From: Thermohalobaculum xanthum
GTDB lineage: Bacteria; Pseudomonadota; Alphaproteobacteria; Rhodobacterales; Rhodobacteraceae
Direction: 5' to 3'
Assembly: GCF_016623495.1 (NCBI RefSeq)
Contig: NZ_JAEHHL010000001.1
Coordinates: 434,001-498,000, forward strand
DNA length: 64,000 nt
The translations under genes and the position numbers were made by a program. Of this stretch, positions 21,746 through 30,864 are shown in pieces. Every line of letters begins with the position of its first letter. Position 1 is the stretch's first letter. The notes under the pieces were generated by a model. It was not told the DNA's origin, ran no database searches, and worked only from the letters and a program-made list of their open reading frames with translations.

Positions 21746-22876
21746 TCAGACTTCCTCGGCCGTCGCCTCGGCGCGGGTCTTGCCCGTCACCTCCTGCGCC
21801 AGCGCGGCGGCCATGAAGCGGTCGAGATCGCCGTCCAGCACGCCGCCGGTGTCCGACGTCTCGACCCCCGTCCGCAGGTCCTTGACCATCTGGTAGGGCT
21901 GCAGAACGTATGACCGGATCTGGTTGCCCCAGCCGGCCTCGCCCTTGGCCTCGTGGGCCTCCTGGATCGCGGCGGTGCGCTTCTTCATCTCGAGGTCGTA
22001 GAGGCGCGCCTTCAGCGCCGCCATGGCGTTCGCCCGGTTCTGGTGCTGCGACTTTTCCGAGCTCGTGACCACGATCCCGGTCGGGATATGCGTGATCCGC
22101 ACGGCCGAGTCCGTGGTGTTGACGTGCTGGCCGCCCGCACCGGACGAGCGGTAGGTGTCGATCCGGATATCGTTCGCGGGGATGTCGATCTCGATCGAGT
22201 CGTCGACAACCGGATAGACCCAGACCGACGAGAACGAGGTGTGCCGCCGCGCCTGGCTGTCGAAGGGCGAGATGCGAACCAGCCGGTGCACCCCCGATTC
22301 CGTCTTGAGCCAGCCATAGGCGTTGCCGCCCTTGACCAGGTAGGTCGCCGACTTGATCCCCGCCTCTTCGCCGCCGCTCTCGGACTGGAGCTCGACCTTG
22401 TAGCCATGCGCTTCGGCCCAGCGCACATACATGCGCGCCAGCATCTGCGCCCAGTCGCAGCTCTCGGTGCCGCCGGCGCCGGCATGGACCTCGAGATAGC
22501 AGTCATTGCCATCCGCCTCGCCCGAGAGCAGCGCCTCGACCTCCTTGGCGGCCGCCTTCTCGCGCAGCGTGGCAAGCGCGGCCTCGGCCTCGGCCACGAT
22601 CTCATCGTCGCCCTCGGCCTCGCCCAGCTCGATCAGCTCGCGGTGGTCGTCGAGGCTGTGCGACAGTTCCTTGTATCCTTCGACCGCGTCCGAGAGCATC
22701 TGGCGCTCGCGCATCAGCTTCTGCGCGCGTGCCGGGTCGTTCCACAGTTCCGGGTCCTCGGCGAAGGCGTTGAACTCCTCGAGCCGTGCCTCGGCCGTAT
22801 CCCAGTTGAGCCGCTGGCGAAGCAGCGCGAGCGACTTCTCGATATCGGCGACGATGGCGGCGGTCTCGGATTTCAT
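21746..22876 (-). CDS. prfB: peptide chain release factor 2
   Basis: A 376-residue release factor recognising UGA and UAA. The stop-codon reading tripeptide SPF is visible in VRISPFDSQ, and the GGQ motif that triggers peptide release is in [16 protein letters not shown]. The reading frame is continuous from the ATG, so the autoregulatory +1 frameshift found in E. coli prfB is absent, as is usual in alphaproteobacteria. It lies between mrcA and ligA on the same strand with gaps of 81 and 27 bases. Confidence 0.97.
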   Translation of the reverse strand: MKSETAAIVADIEKSLALLRQRLNWDTAEARLEEFNAFAEDPELWNDPARAQKLMRERQMLSDAVEGYKELSHSLDDHRELIELGEAEGDDEIVAEAEAALATLREKAAAKEVEALLSGEADGNDCYLEVHAGAGGTESCDWAQMLARMYVRWAEAHGYKVELQSESGGEEAGIKSATYLVKGGNAYGWLKTESGVHRLVRISPFDSQARRHTSFSSVWVYPVVDDSIEIDIPANDIRIDTYRSSGAGGQHVNTTDSAVRITHIPTGIVVTSSEKSQHQNRANAMAALKARLYDLEMKKRTAAIQEAHEAKGEAGWGNQIRSYVLQPYQMVKDLRTGVETSDTGGVLDGDLDRFMAAALAQEVTGKTRAEATAEEV

Positions 22877-22957
22877 GCGAATTTCTCGTCGTGATGCGGA
22901 TGCGTCTTCCGCGTCACATAGCGGCGGAAACGCTGCGGGTAAAGCGGCAGGCCGGTT

Positions 22958-25558
22958 TCAGTAGAGTCCGCCCGTCCCAAGCCCCACGCTTGGCACGTTG
23001 GGTTGCGGCCGGCGCGCGCCCGCGTCGCCACTCCCTTCCGAGTCCGGCGGAAGCGCGCCCGATCCCCAGCCCGAATCCGCCTCCTCGCCCGCCAGGGCAA
23101 AGGGCAGATCGCCGCCGAAGCTCCCGAACAGCTCCTCGTCGCCCGCGATGGCGCTGGCCTCGGCGTAAAGCTCGGGCTCGGTCCCCTGCTGGAACACCTC
23201 GACGATCACGTCGGGGCCCGACGCGTCGTCGGGCAGGCGCTCGCCGCTCAGACGGTCGATCTTGACGGTGACCATGCCGCCGGTCTCGGGGGCGCGGAAC
23301 TCGCCGGGAACGCGGGTCTTCATCGCCTCGGCCATGAACTCGCGGAACACCGGTCCGCACAGCGTGCCGCCATAGGCGCCGCGGCCCATCGGCTCGGGGT
23401 TGTCGTAGCCGATGAAGCAGCCGGCCACCATGCTCGGCGTGAAGCCGATAAACCAGGCGTCCTTGGCGTCGTTGGTCGTGCCAGTCTTGCCCGCCACGGG
23501 GAAACCCAGGCCGCCCACCGTGCGGCTCGCGGTGCCGCGCGCGACCACGCCCTCGAGGATCGAGACGATCTGGTGCGCCGTCACCGGGTTCATGATCTGC
23601 GAGCGCTGGTCGAACAGCAGGGGCTCGCCGCGCGGCGCGGGGCCCTCGATCTCGCAGCCCCGGCAGAACCGCGGGTCGTGCGCGTAAAGCGTGTTGCCGT
23701 TGCGGTCCTGGATACGGTCGATCACCGTCGGCCGCACCCGCTTTCCGCCATTGGCGAACATGCCATAGGCCGCGACCATCTCGTAAAGCGTGGTCTCGCC
23801 CGCACCCAGCGCATAGCTCAGGTGGTGAGGCATGTTCTCGTAGACACCGAAGCGCTCGGCATAGGTCGCGATGCGGTCCATGCCGACCTGCTGGGCGATG
23901 CGGATCGTCATCAGGTTGCGCGACTGCTCCAGCCCCACGCGCAGCGGCGACGGCCCGTAGAACCGGCCCGACGAGTTCTTGGGCCTCCAGTCCTCGGCCC
24001 CCGCCTGGCGCACCACGACCGGGGCGTCCAGCACGATGGTCGCGGGCGTGTACCCGGCATCAAGCGCCGCGGCGTAGACGAAGGGCTTGAACGACGAGCC
24101 GGGCTGGCGCAGCGCCTGCGTGGCACGGTTGAAGACGGACTGCTCGTACGAGAAGCCGCCCCACAGCGCCAGGACGCGTCCCGATGCGGGGTCCATCGCC
24201 ATGAAGGCGCCCTGCACGTCCGGGATCTGGTGCATCCGCCAGCTTTCGCCCTCCTCGGCCGGGGCAACGTAGAAGACGTCGCCCTTCTGCCAGAGGTCGT
24301 CGCCCCGCTGGGGCGCGCGCGCCGACTTGCCGCCGCGCCTGACCGCGCGAATCCATTTCTCGTCGGCCAGTTGCAGGCGAACGGTGCCGGGACCGTCGGG
24401 CCCCTCGGCGTCGATCCCCTCGACCCCGACGATCGCGGTCTTCTCGCCGACCTCGAGCACGACGGCAGGGTTCCAGCCCTCGATGTCGCGCGGCACCCGG
24501 TACGCGGCCAGCGCCGCGCGCCAGTCGTCGGTCGTACCCTCCGCGATGCTCTGGATCTCGCCCAGCGTCCCATGCCAGACCGCGCGGCCTCGGTCATATC
24601 CCTCCAGCCCGCGTCGCAGCGCGCGGCCGGCAATGGCCTGAAGGTCGGGCTCGATGGTCGCGCGAATGCTCAGGCCACCCTCGTAGAGCTGGTCCTGCCC
24701 GACCTCGCGCACCATCTGGCGCCGCACCTCGGCTGTAAAGTAGTCGGGATCCGGGTTGAGCGCGGCCACCGGCGCGTCGCCATCGAGCAGCGTCTCGAAC
24801 GCGCTTTCCATGGCCGCCTGCGCTTCCTCGGCGCTCAGGTAGCCGTTCTCCTCCATCTGCCGGATCACGTAGTTGCGCCGCGAGATCGCGCGGTCGCGGT
24901 TGCGCACCGGGTGCAGGTCGGAGGGCGCCTTCGGCAGCGCGGCGAGATACGCGGCCTCGGCCGGCGTGAGGTCCTCGAGCGCCTTGCCGAAATAGTTCTG
25001 GGCCGCCGCGAGGATCCCGTAGGAACGCGCGCCCAGGAAGATCTCGTTGAGATAGAGCTCGAGGATCTGGTCCTTGGACAGCGCACCGTCGAGGCGCACC
25101 GCCAGGATCGCCTCCTTGATCTTGCGTTCGACCGACCGCTCGTTACCGACGAGAAAGTTCTTCATCACCTGCTGGGTGATCGTCGAGGCCCCCGAGAGCC
25201 GCGTGTCGCCACCCGATGCACGCGCCTGCGCAAAACGCACCACCGCCTTGGCAATGCCCACCGCGTCCACCCCCGGGTGGAGATAGAAGTTCTTGTCCTC
25301 GGCCGAGATGAAGGCTTCCTTCACCAGTTCCGGCACCTCGTCGATCGGCACGAAGACACGCTGTTCGGTGGCAAACTGCGCGATCACCTTGCCTTCGCCG
25401 GAATAGACGCGGCTCAACATCTTGGGCTGGTAGTTCACCAGCTCGTCGTATTTCGGCAGGTCATTGCCGAACAGATGCACCAGCGCGAAAGCGCCCGCGA
25501 CGGCGAACAGGGCCGCCGAGGTCAACGCGCTGAAGATAGAGCCGAAAAAGCGGATCAT
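22958..25558 (-). CDS. mrcA: class A penicillin-binding protein 1A
   Basis: An 866-residue bifunctional peptidoglycan synthase anchored by one N-terminal membrane segment (about 8-30). The glycosyltransferase domain (about 55-235) has the catalytic glutamate in AEDKNFYLHPG and the SGASTITQQ motif. An OB-like insert follows. The transpeptidase domain carries the nucleophile in SSFKPF near residue 489, SRN in place of the usual SxN, and KTGTT near 689. The C-terminal tail is proline- and glycine-rich. The gene follows amiC by 162 bases on the same strand, a conserved alphaproteobacterial order; that gap holds nothing else recognised. Confidence 0.96.
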   Translation of the reverse strand: MIRFFGSIFSALTSAALFAVAGAFALVHLFGNDLPKYDELVNYQPKMLSRVYSGEGKVIAQFATEQRVFVPIDEVPELVKEAFISAEDKNFYLHPGVDAVGIAKAVVRFAQARASGGDTRLSGASTITQQVMKNFLVGNERSVERKIKEAILAVRLDGALSKDQILELYLNEIFLGARSYGILAAAQNYFGKALEDLTPAEAAYLAALPKAPSDLHPVRNRDRAISRRNYVIRQMEENGYLSAEEAQAAMESAFETLLDGDAPVAALNPDPDYFTAEVRRQMVREVGQDQLYEGGLSIRATIEPDLQAIAGRALRRGLEGYDRGRAVWHGTLGEIQSIAEGTTDDWRAALAAYRVPRDIEGWNPAVVLEVGEKTAIVGVEGIDAEGPDGPGTVRLQLADEKWIRAVRRGGKSARAPQRGDDLWQKGDVFYVAPAEEGESWRMHQIPDVQGAFMAMDPASGRVLALWGGFSYEQSVFNRATQALRQPGSSFKPFVYAAALDAGYTPATIVLDAPVVVRQAGAEDWRPKNSSGRFYGPSPLRVGLEQSRNLMTIRIAQQVGMDRIATYAERFGVYENMPHHLSYALGAGETTLYEMVAAYGMFANGGKRVRPTVIDRIQDRNGNTLYAHDPRFCRGCEIEGPAPRGEPLLFDQRSQIMNPVTAHQIVSILEGVVARGTASRTVGGLGFPVAGKTGTTNDAKDAWFIGFTPSMVAGCFIGYDNPEPMGRGAYGGTLCGPVFREFMAEAMKTRVPGEFRAPETGGMVTVKIDRLSGERLPDDASGPDVIVEVFQQGTEPELYAEASAIAGDEELFGSFGGDLPFALAGEEADSGWGSGALPPDSEGSGDAGARRPQPNVPSVGLGTGGLY

Positions 25559-25720
25559 GCCGGACTTTGGTCCCCTGATGGTGCTCGGTATGTCATTCGA
25601 TGCCTGCCCTGCGAACGCATCTCGTGCGCGAGGCGTTGCATGGATCGCTCCTCATACCTCAGAACGCGGCCGCAGACCATGCCCAGATCGCGGCCCGGAC
25701 CCGGGGCCGCCGCCACGGGG

Positions 25721-27028
25721 TCAGGGCCGCGCGGCGGTGCGGGGCGCGCGCCATGCCGGCGCGGTCTCGGCCGCCCAGTCGAGAACGCCTCTCGCCACCC
25801 CGCCGGCTGCCATTTCCTGCCAGGCCGGGGTGTTGATGCGCTCCCGGTCGACGAGGCTCGTGAGAAAGCCCAGTTCGATCAGGATCGACGGCGTCCCCGG
25901 TGCCTTCAGGACCCGGAACTCGGCGCGCCGGTGCGGGCGGCTGCGCAACAACTCGACCTCGTCGTTCAGCGCCGTCAGCGTCACCTCAGCCAGCCGGTCT
26001 GCCTCGGCCATGCTGCCCCGGTGCGCCAGCTCGATCAGCACGCGAGCCACGTCGTCCCCGACCGCCCCGGCCTCGGCGCCGGCAAGCACGTCGGCGCGGT
26101 TCTCGCGCTCGGCCAGCTGGGCGGCGGCGGCATCCGTCGCCTCGGGCGCGAGGGTGTAGACCGAAACCCCGGAGGCCTCGCCCTCCGTGACGGTATCGGC
26201 ATGGAGCGAGATGAAGACGTGCGCTCCCGCGCGCTGCGCGATGCGCACCCGCTCGCCCAGCGGCAGGAAGATGTCGCGGTCGCGCGTCAACACGGCGCGC
26301 GCCTCGCCGCTCGCCTCGAGGTGGCGCGCAAGCCGCTGCGCGAAGGCCAGCACCACGTGCTTCTCCATCACGTCTCCGGCCGTCGCGCCGGGATCGATCC
26401 CGCCATGGCCCGGATCGATGGCGACCACCAGCCGGGGGTCGCCCGGTTGCGCTGGCGGTACCGGCGCGCCGCCAGCCTCCCAGCGCGCGCCCGCCGGCCA
26501 ACCCGCACGGGCCGCGAAATCCTCGGCCGACACCTGGAGAAGCGTGAACTCGACCCCTGCCCCGCCATCGACCTGCGCCGCCCGGCTCACCCGCATCGGG
26601 CGGTCGAGCGGCACGACGACGCGCGCCCGGTCGGGCCGGAACAGACCGAAGCGTGGCGTTCCCAGCGGCGTCTCCAGTGCCGGGGTTCGGGCCGGGCCCT
26701 CGCCGGTCGACGACACGTAGTCGATCACCAGCCGCCGTGGCTCGTCGAGCGTGAAGAAGGTGAAGGGCGCGGCCTCGCTGAGCGTCATCGACAGCACGAT
26801 CCCGCCCGGAATGTCCCGCGTCGCGAGCCCGCTCAGCCGCACCTCGGGGACGCTCGCCGCGCCCCGTCGAGCCCCAGTGGATGCGTCTTCGTCCGGGACG
26901 TCGGCCCCCGCGGGTTCGCTCGCCGCCATTGCGCCCAGCGGCGCCCAGAGAAGGGACGCAGCGACCAGCGCCGCGAACCATCGCGCCGCGCGCACCGGGT
27001 GCCGTGCCCGGCTCAACCCTCGTGACAT
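25721..27028 (-). CDS. amiC: N-acetylmuramoyl-L-alanine amidase (AMIN + Amidase_3)
   Basis: A 435-residue periplasmic zinc amidase that cuts the peptide from muramic acid during cell separation. A signal peptide with an FAALVAASLLWA core and a GAMAA cleavage site is followed by an AMIN domain (about 60-150) that targets septal peptidoglycan, then the Amidase_3 domain with VAIDPGHGGIDPGA, the MEKHVVL glutamate, SLHADTV and ELGFLT zinc and catalytic elements. The ATG at 27028 is preferred because GGAG and AGGAG lie just before it; a TTG 18 bases upstream has no such site. It is divergent from rne. Confidence 0.92.
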   Translation of the reverse strand: MSRGLSRARHPVRAARWFAALVAASLLWAPLGAMAASEPAGADVPDEDASTGARRGAASVPEVRLSGLATRDIPGGIVLSMTLSEAAPFTFFTLDEPRRLVIDYVSSTGEGPARTPALETPLGTPRFGLFRPDRARVVVPLDRPMRVSRAAQVDGGAGVEFTLLQVSAEDFAARAGWPAGARWEAGGAPVPPAQPGDPRLVVAIDPGHGGIDPGATAGDVMEKHVVLAFAQRLARHLEASGEARAVLTRDRDIFLPLGERVRIAQRAGAHVFISLHADTVTEGEASGVSVYTLAPEATDAAAAQLAERENRADVLAGAEAGAVGDDVARVLIELAHRGSMAEADRLAEVTLTALNDEVELLRSRPHRRAEFRVLKAPGTPSILIELGFLTSLVDRERINTPAWQEMAAGGVARGVLDWAAETAPAWRAPRTAARP

Positions 27029-27091
27029 GCTCCTGCTCCGGTTCAATGCTGCCGCGATCTTTGCCGCCGCGGTCTGTCTGCCTCTCTGCGC

Positions 27092-27157
27092 AGCCTAGCA
27101 CGCGAGGCCGCGCAGTGACAAAATCCATTTGTCATGAATGTGGCGCGCCGTTATAGC
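27092..27157. promoter_or_regulatory. back-to-back divergent promoters for amiC and rne
   Basis: On the minus strand TTGTCA (27121-27116), 18 bases and TAGGCT (27097-27092) face amiC. On the plus strand TTGTCA (27129-27134), 17 bases and TATAGC (27152-27157) face rne. The two identical -35 boxes form the perfect inverted repeat TGACAAA-N5-TTTGTCA (27116-27134). Confidence 0.6.
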
Positions 27158-27162
27158 GGAGT

Positions 27163-27526
27163 CGGAGCCAATCGGCCCTGATCGTGACCGGCGATACGTC
27201 CGGGACCGAGGGACCCGAGGATCAGACCGGCCCATCCGGCCATGGCGCCCGCTGAGCGGCGCGCCGGAACCGGGTCCGGCACCGGGCTCCGGCCGCGCAG
27301 ATTGCGCAACAGACGACAGAACACATCATCGCGCCGCGCCATGCGGCGCCCGGACAAGAGACAGTGATGACCCGCCCGCACAGCCAAGACCGCGTTACCG
27401 CCAGCGAGCACCGCTCCCCGGCGATCGACGCGCGCGGCGCCGGGCAGGCACATCCCCAGATCGAGAGACGCCCATCCCCTGCCCGCCGCGCACGCGGCGG
27501 ACGGGGAAGGTGTGGCGCAGGAATTT
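27163..27526 (+). promoter_or_regulatory. long structured 5' leader of rne
   Basis: If transcription begins near 27163, rne mRNA has a leader of about 360 bases. It holds no convincing gene. Five CCGG tetramers recur at 27264, 27270, 27276, 27282 and 27289, and several GC-rich inverted repeats can be drawn. In E. coli a leader of similar length lets RNase E regulate its own mRNA; whether this one does so is inference. Confidence 0.45.
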
Positions 27527-30500
27527 ATGTCAAAGAAAATGCTGATCGATGCCACGCATCCGGAAGAGACCCGGGTCGTCGTGGTGGACGGAAACAAGGT
27601 TGACGATTTCGACTTCGAGTCGATCAACAAGCGCCAGCTCGCCGGAAACATCTACCTCGCGAAGGTAACCCGGGTCGAACCCTCGCTGCAGGCGGCGTTC
27701 GTCGACTATGGCGGCAACCGCCACGGTTTCCTGGCCTTCGCGGAGATCCATCCCGATTACTACCAGATCCCGGTCGCCGACCGGCAGGCCCTGCTGCGCG
27801 AGGAGGCCCAGGCCCAGCGCGAGGCTGCCGAGGAGGAGAACGGCGAAGGTGGCGGCCGCAGCCGCAACCGCCGCAGCCGCAACCGGCGCGACGGCAAGCG
27901 CGACCAGGGGACTGGCGGTGCGAAGGGCTCGCAGCGCGAGGCCGCTCCCGCCCCGGGGGCCGAGATCGCGGGCTTCGCCGTGATCGAGCCCGAGGGCGAC
28001 AGCGCCGAGGACGACGACGGCCCGCTCTCGATGGGCGATGCAACCGCACCGGCCGCCGCGCCCGCCGCCGAAAGCGGCGCCGAGGAGACCCCGGCCGTGG
28101 CATCCGCCGGCGACAAGAATGCTGGCGTTGCGACCGCCGAGGCCGCGACCGACGAGACCACCGCCGCCGAGGTTGAGGCCGACGAGATAATGGCCGACGA
28201 GGCGCCGCGGCCCGCCGAGGGAGAAACCGGCTCCGACACCGCCGATGCGGCAGACGAGACGGAGGAAGACGGCGGCACGCCCCGCTCGATGGCCGAGGAC
28301 ACCGGCCTCGACGGCGAGGACGAGCGCGTGACCGAGGAGATCGGCGCCCGCCCGGCCCGTAAGGAAGAGACGGACGCCGCCGAGGCCGAAGCCGCGGGCA
28401 CTGACGCTCAGGCCGCCGCCGAGACCGAGGCGGTGCCTGCCGAAGGTGACGCCGCCGAAGAATCCGAAGCCGAAGAGACCGGCGCCGACGAGTCCGGCAC
28501 GGCCGAAGCCGCGAAGGCCGATGGCGACGAAGCCGAGGACGCCCCCGCCGAAGGCTCGCGCCCGAAATCGCGCCGCCGCCGCCGCCGCTCGCGCGGCTCG
28601 CGCGAGGATGCGCCCAAGGCCGAGGCAGGCCAGGGCGAGACCGCCGAAGCCAGCGCCGCCGACGATAACGGCGACGACGTCCCCGCGGCCGAAGAGGTCG
28701 ACTCGATCGGCTCCGAGGATCTGCGCGAGGAAGAGGTCGAGGCCCGCGCCCACCGCCGCCGCCGCTACCGCATCCAGGACGTGGTCAAGGTCCGGCAGAT
28801 CATGCTGGTCCAGGTCGTCAAGGAGGAGCGCGGCAACAAGGGCGCCGCGCTGACCACCTATCTGTCGCTCGCCGGCCGCTACTGCGTGCTGATGCCGAAC
28901 ACCGCCCGCGGCGGCGGGATCAGCCGCAAGATCGTCTCGGCCGCCGACCGCAAGCGGCTGCGCGAGATCGTGGCCGAGCTCGACGTGCCCGAGGGAATGG
29001 GCCTCATCGTCCGCACCGCGGGCGCCGAGCGCACCCGCGCCGAGATCAAGCGCGACTACGAGTTCCTGCTGCGCCAGTGGGAGCAGGTGCGCGAGCTCAC
29101 GCTGAAATCCTCGGCGCCATGCCTGATCTACGAGGAAGGCTCGCTGATCAAGCGCACGATCCGCGACATCTACTCGAAGGACGTGGACACCATCCTCGTG
29201 GCCGGCGATGCGGGCTACCGCGAGGCGAAGGACTACATGAAGATGCTCATGCCTTCGCACGCGAAGAACGTCCAGCAATACGCTGACAAGGTTCCGCTTT
29301 TCATCCGATACCAGGTCGAGAGCTACCTCAACGGCATGTTCTCGCCGGTGGTCCAACTCAAGTCGGGCGGCTACATCGTGATCGGCGTGACCGAGGCGCT
29401 GGTGGCGATCGACGTGAACTCGGGCCGCTCGACCCGCGAGGGCTCGATCGAGGACACCGCCGCCAAGACCAACCTCGAGGCCGCCGACGAGGTTGCCCGG
29501 CAGCTCCGGCTGCGCGACCTCGCGGGCCTGATCGTGATCGATTTCATCGACATGGAGGACAGCCGCAACATCCGCGCCGTCGAGAAGCGGATGAAGGAGC
29601 GTCTGAAGACCGACCGCGCCCGCATCCAGGTCGGCCGCATCTCGGCCTTCGGCCTGATGGAGATGAGCCGCCAGCGCCTGCGCCCCGGCATGCTTGAGGC
29701 GACGACCCAGCCCTGCCCCCATTGCCATGGCCAGGGCATCATCCGGTCGGACGAGAACATGGCGCTCGCCATCCTGCGCGAGATCGAGGAAGAGGGCGTG
29801 CGCGGCCGCTCGGCCGAGGTCAGCGTCACGCTGCCGGTCGAGATCGCGAACTACCTCATCAACTTCAAGCGCCGCCACCTCGCCTCGATCGAGGAGCGCT
29901 ACGAGATGGTGATCAATGTCTTCGGCGACGCGACGCTGCTCACGCCGAACTACAAGATCGAGCGCTCCAAGACCCAGTCGCGCGCGGTCATGACCAGCGG
30001 CGCGCCCGCCATCACCGCGCAGTCCGTGGCTCGCGACTTCGACTTCGACACCAATATCGAGGACGCCGAGGAAGTCGCAGAGGAAGCGGCAGCCCCCGCG
30101 CCGGCACGCCCGGCGCCGTCGGGCGACGACGCCGAGGGCAAGGGTGGCAAGCGCCGCCGCCGCGGCAAGCGGGGCGGACGCCGGCGCCAGTCCTCGGGCG
30201 AGGGCGACGATGCCCAGGCCAAGGAAGCTGGCGAAACGGCAGGCGCATCGGATGCCGAGCCCGCGAAGCCCGCCGAAGCCGCGGTCCAGGACGCCGCACC
30301 CGCCGAGGCAGGCGCATCGGACGAGGCGGCAGCCGCACCTGCGCCCGTCGAGGCCGAGACCGCCGAGCCCGCGCCAAAGAAGCGGCGCACCCGGCGCAAG
30401 AAGGCCGACGTCGAGGCGGATGCAGGCGAGGCACCGGCCGAGGCCGAGCCCGCCAAGAAGCCCGCGCCGCGCCGCCGGAAATCGGCGAAGGCCGCCGCCG

Positions 30501-30763
30501 CCGAGGCAGCCGCCGAACCCGCCCCCGCGGAAACGGCAGCCGAGCCGCAGCCGGAAGCCGCGCCGCAGCCCGATGCCGCGCCCGTCGAGGAGCCGGACAC
30601 CGTCGCGACTGCGGAGCCCATCGCGGCGTCCGAAGCGCTGGAGCCTGCCGCTCCCGAGCAGGAGCCCGAGGCCCAGGCCGAGGTCCAGCTGCAGCCCGCG
30701 CCGGAAGAGCCGGCGGCCGAGCCTTCGCGCCCGAAACGCCGCGGCTGGTGGTCTCTGCGCTGA
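27527..30763 (+). CDS. rne: ribonuclease E with a large insert in the S1 domain
   Basis: A 1078-residue endoribonuclease, the core of the RNA degradosome. The S1 RNA-binding domain starts near 35 (GNIYLAKVTRVEP) but is interrupted by an acidic Ala/Glu/Asp-rich stretch (about 85-405) before resuming at RYRIQDVVKV. The catalytic core has the metal-binding aspartates in AIDVNSGR (about 628) and VIDFIDMED (about 671), and the zinc link CPHCHG near 729. The tail from about 845 is low-complexity, alternating basic and Ala/Pro/Glu-rich blocks, and ends with RRGWWSLR. The ATG at 27527 has AGGAA upstream; a GTG at 27512 is less likely. Confidence 0.95.
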   Translation: MSKKMLIDATHPEETRVVVVDGNKVDDFDFESINKRQLAGNIYLAKVTRVEPSLQAAFVDYGGNRHGFLAFAEIHPDYYQIPVADRQALLREEAQAQREAAEEENGEGGGRSRNRRSRNRRDGKRDQGTGGAKGSQREAAPAPGAEIAGFAVIEPEGDSAEDDDGPLSMGDATAPAAAPAAESGAEETPAVASAGDKNAGVATAEAATDETTAAEVEADEIMADEAPRPAEGETGSDTADAADETEEDGGTPRSMAEDTGLDGEDERVTEEIGARPARKEETDAAEAEAAGTDAQAAAETEAVPAEGDAAEESEAEETGADESGTAEAAKADGDEAEDAPAEGSRPKSRRRRRRSRGSREDAPKAEAGQGETAEASAADDNGDDVPAAEEVDSIGSEDLREEEVEARAHRRRRYRIQDVVKVRQIMLVQVVKEERGNKGAALTTYLSLAGRYCVLMPNTARGGGISRKIVSAADRKRLREIVAELDVPEGMGLIVRTAGAERTRAEIKRDYEFLLRQWEQVRELTLKSSAPCLIYEEGSLIKRTIRDIYSKDVDTILVAGDAGYREAKDYMKMLMPSHAKNVQQYADKVPLFIRYQVESYLNGMFSPVVQLKSGGYIVIGVTEALVAIDVNSGRSTREGSIEDTAAKTNLEAADEVARQLRLRDLAGLIVIDFIDMEDSRNIRAVEKRMKERLKTDRARIQVGRISAFGLMEMSRQRLRPGMLEATTQPCPHCHGQGIIRSDENMALAILREIEEEGVRGRSAEVSVTLPVEIANYLINFKRRHLASIEERYEMVINVFGDATLLTPNYKIERSKTQSRAVMTSGAPAITAQSVARDFDFDTNIEDAEEVAEEAAAPAPARPAPSGDDAEGKGGKRRRRGKRGGRRRQSSGEGDDAQAKEAGETAGASDAEPAKPAEAAVQDAAPAEAGASDEAAAAPAPVEAETAEPAPKKRRTRRKKADVEADAGEAPAEAEPAKKPAPRRRKSAKAAAAEAAAEPAPAETAAEPQPEAAPQPDAAPVEEPDTVATAEPIAASEALEPAAPEQEPEAQAEVQLQPAPEEPAAEPSRPKRRGWWSLR

Positions 30764-30802
30764 GCCCGGCGCCCGCCCGGCTCCACCGCTGACGCATGCA
30801 CA

Positions 30803-30831
30803 AAGGGGGCGGCCGTCATGGCCGCCCCCTT
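30803..30831. terminator. strong bidirectional terminator between rne and the aminotransferase
   Basis: AAGGGGGCGGCC (30803-30814), loop GTCAT and GGCCGCCCCCTT (30820-30831) form a perfect 12-base stem 39 bases after the rne stop. Flanking T residues are few on either strand. It also lies 34 bases beyond the end of the convergent aminotransferase gene. Confidence 0.75.
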
Positions 30832-30864
30832 GATCGTTCCGCCGCCTCCGGGCTGTGGATGCGT

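Noticed and set aside
22876-22876. Programmed frameshift in prfB
   Set aside because: The RF2 frame is uninterrupted from its ATG, so no frameshift is needed.
23003-27025. A plus-strand open frame of 1,340 codons antisense to mrcA and amiC
   Set aside because: Its translation is Arg/His/Ala-rich without any family motif, and the opposite strand encodes clear enzymes.
27367-27603. A small open frame in the rne leader overlapping the rne start
   Set aside because: No good ribosome-binding site, Arg-rich translation without motifs; most likely chance. Could be retested as an upstream regulatory frame.
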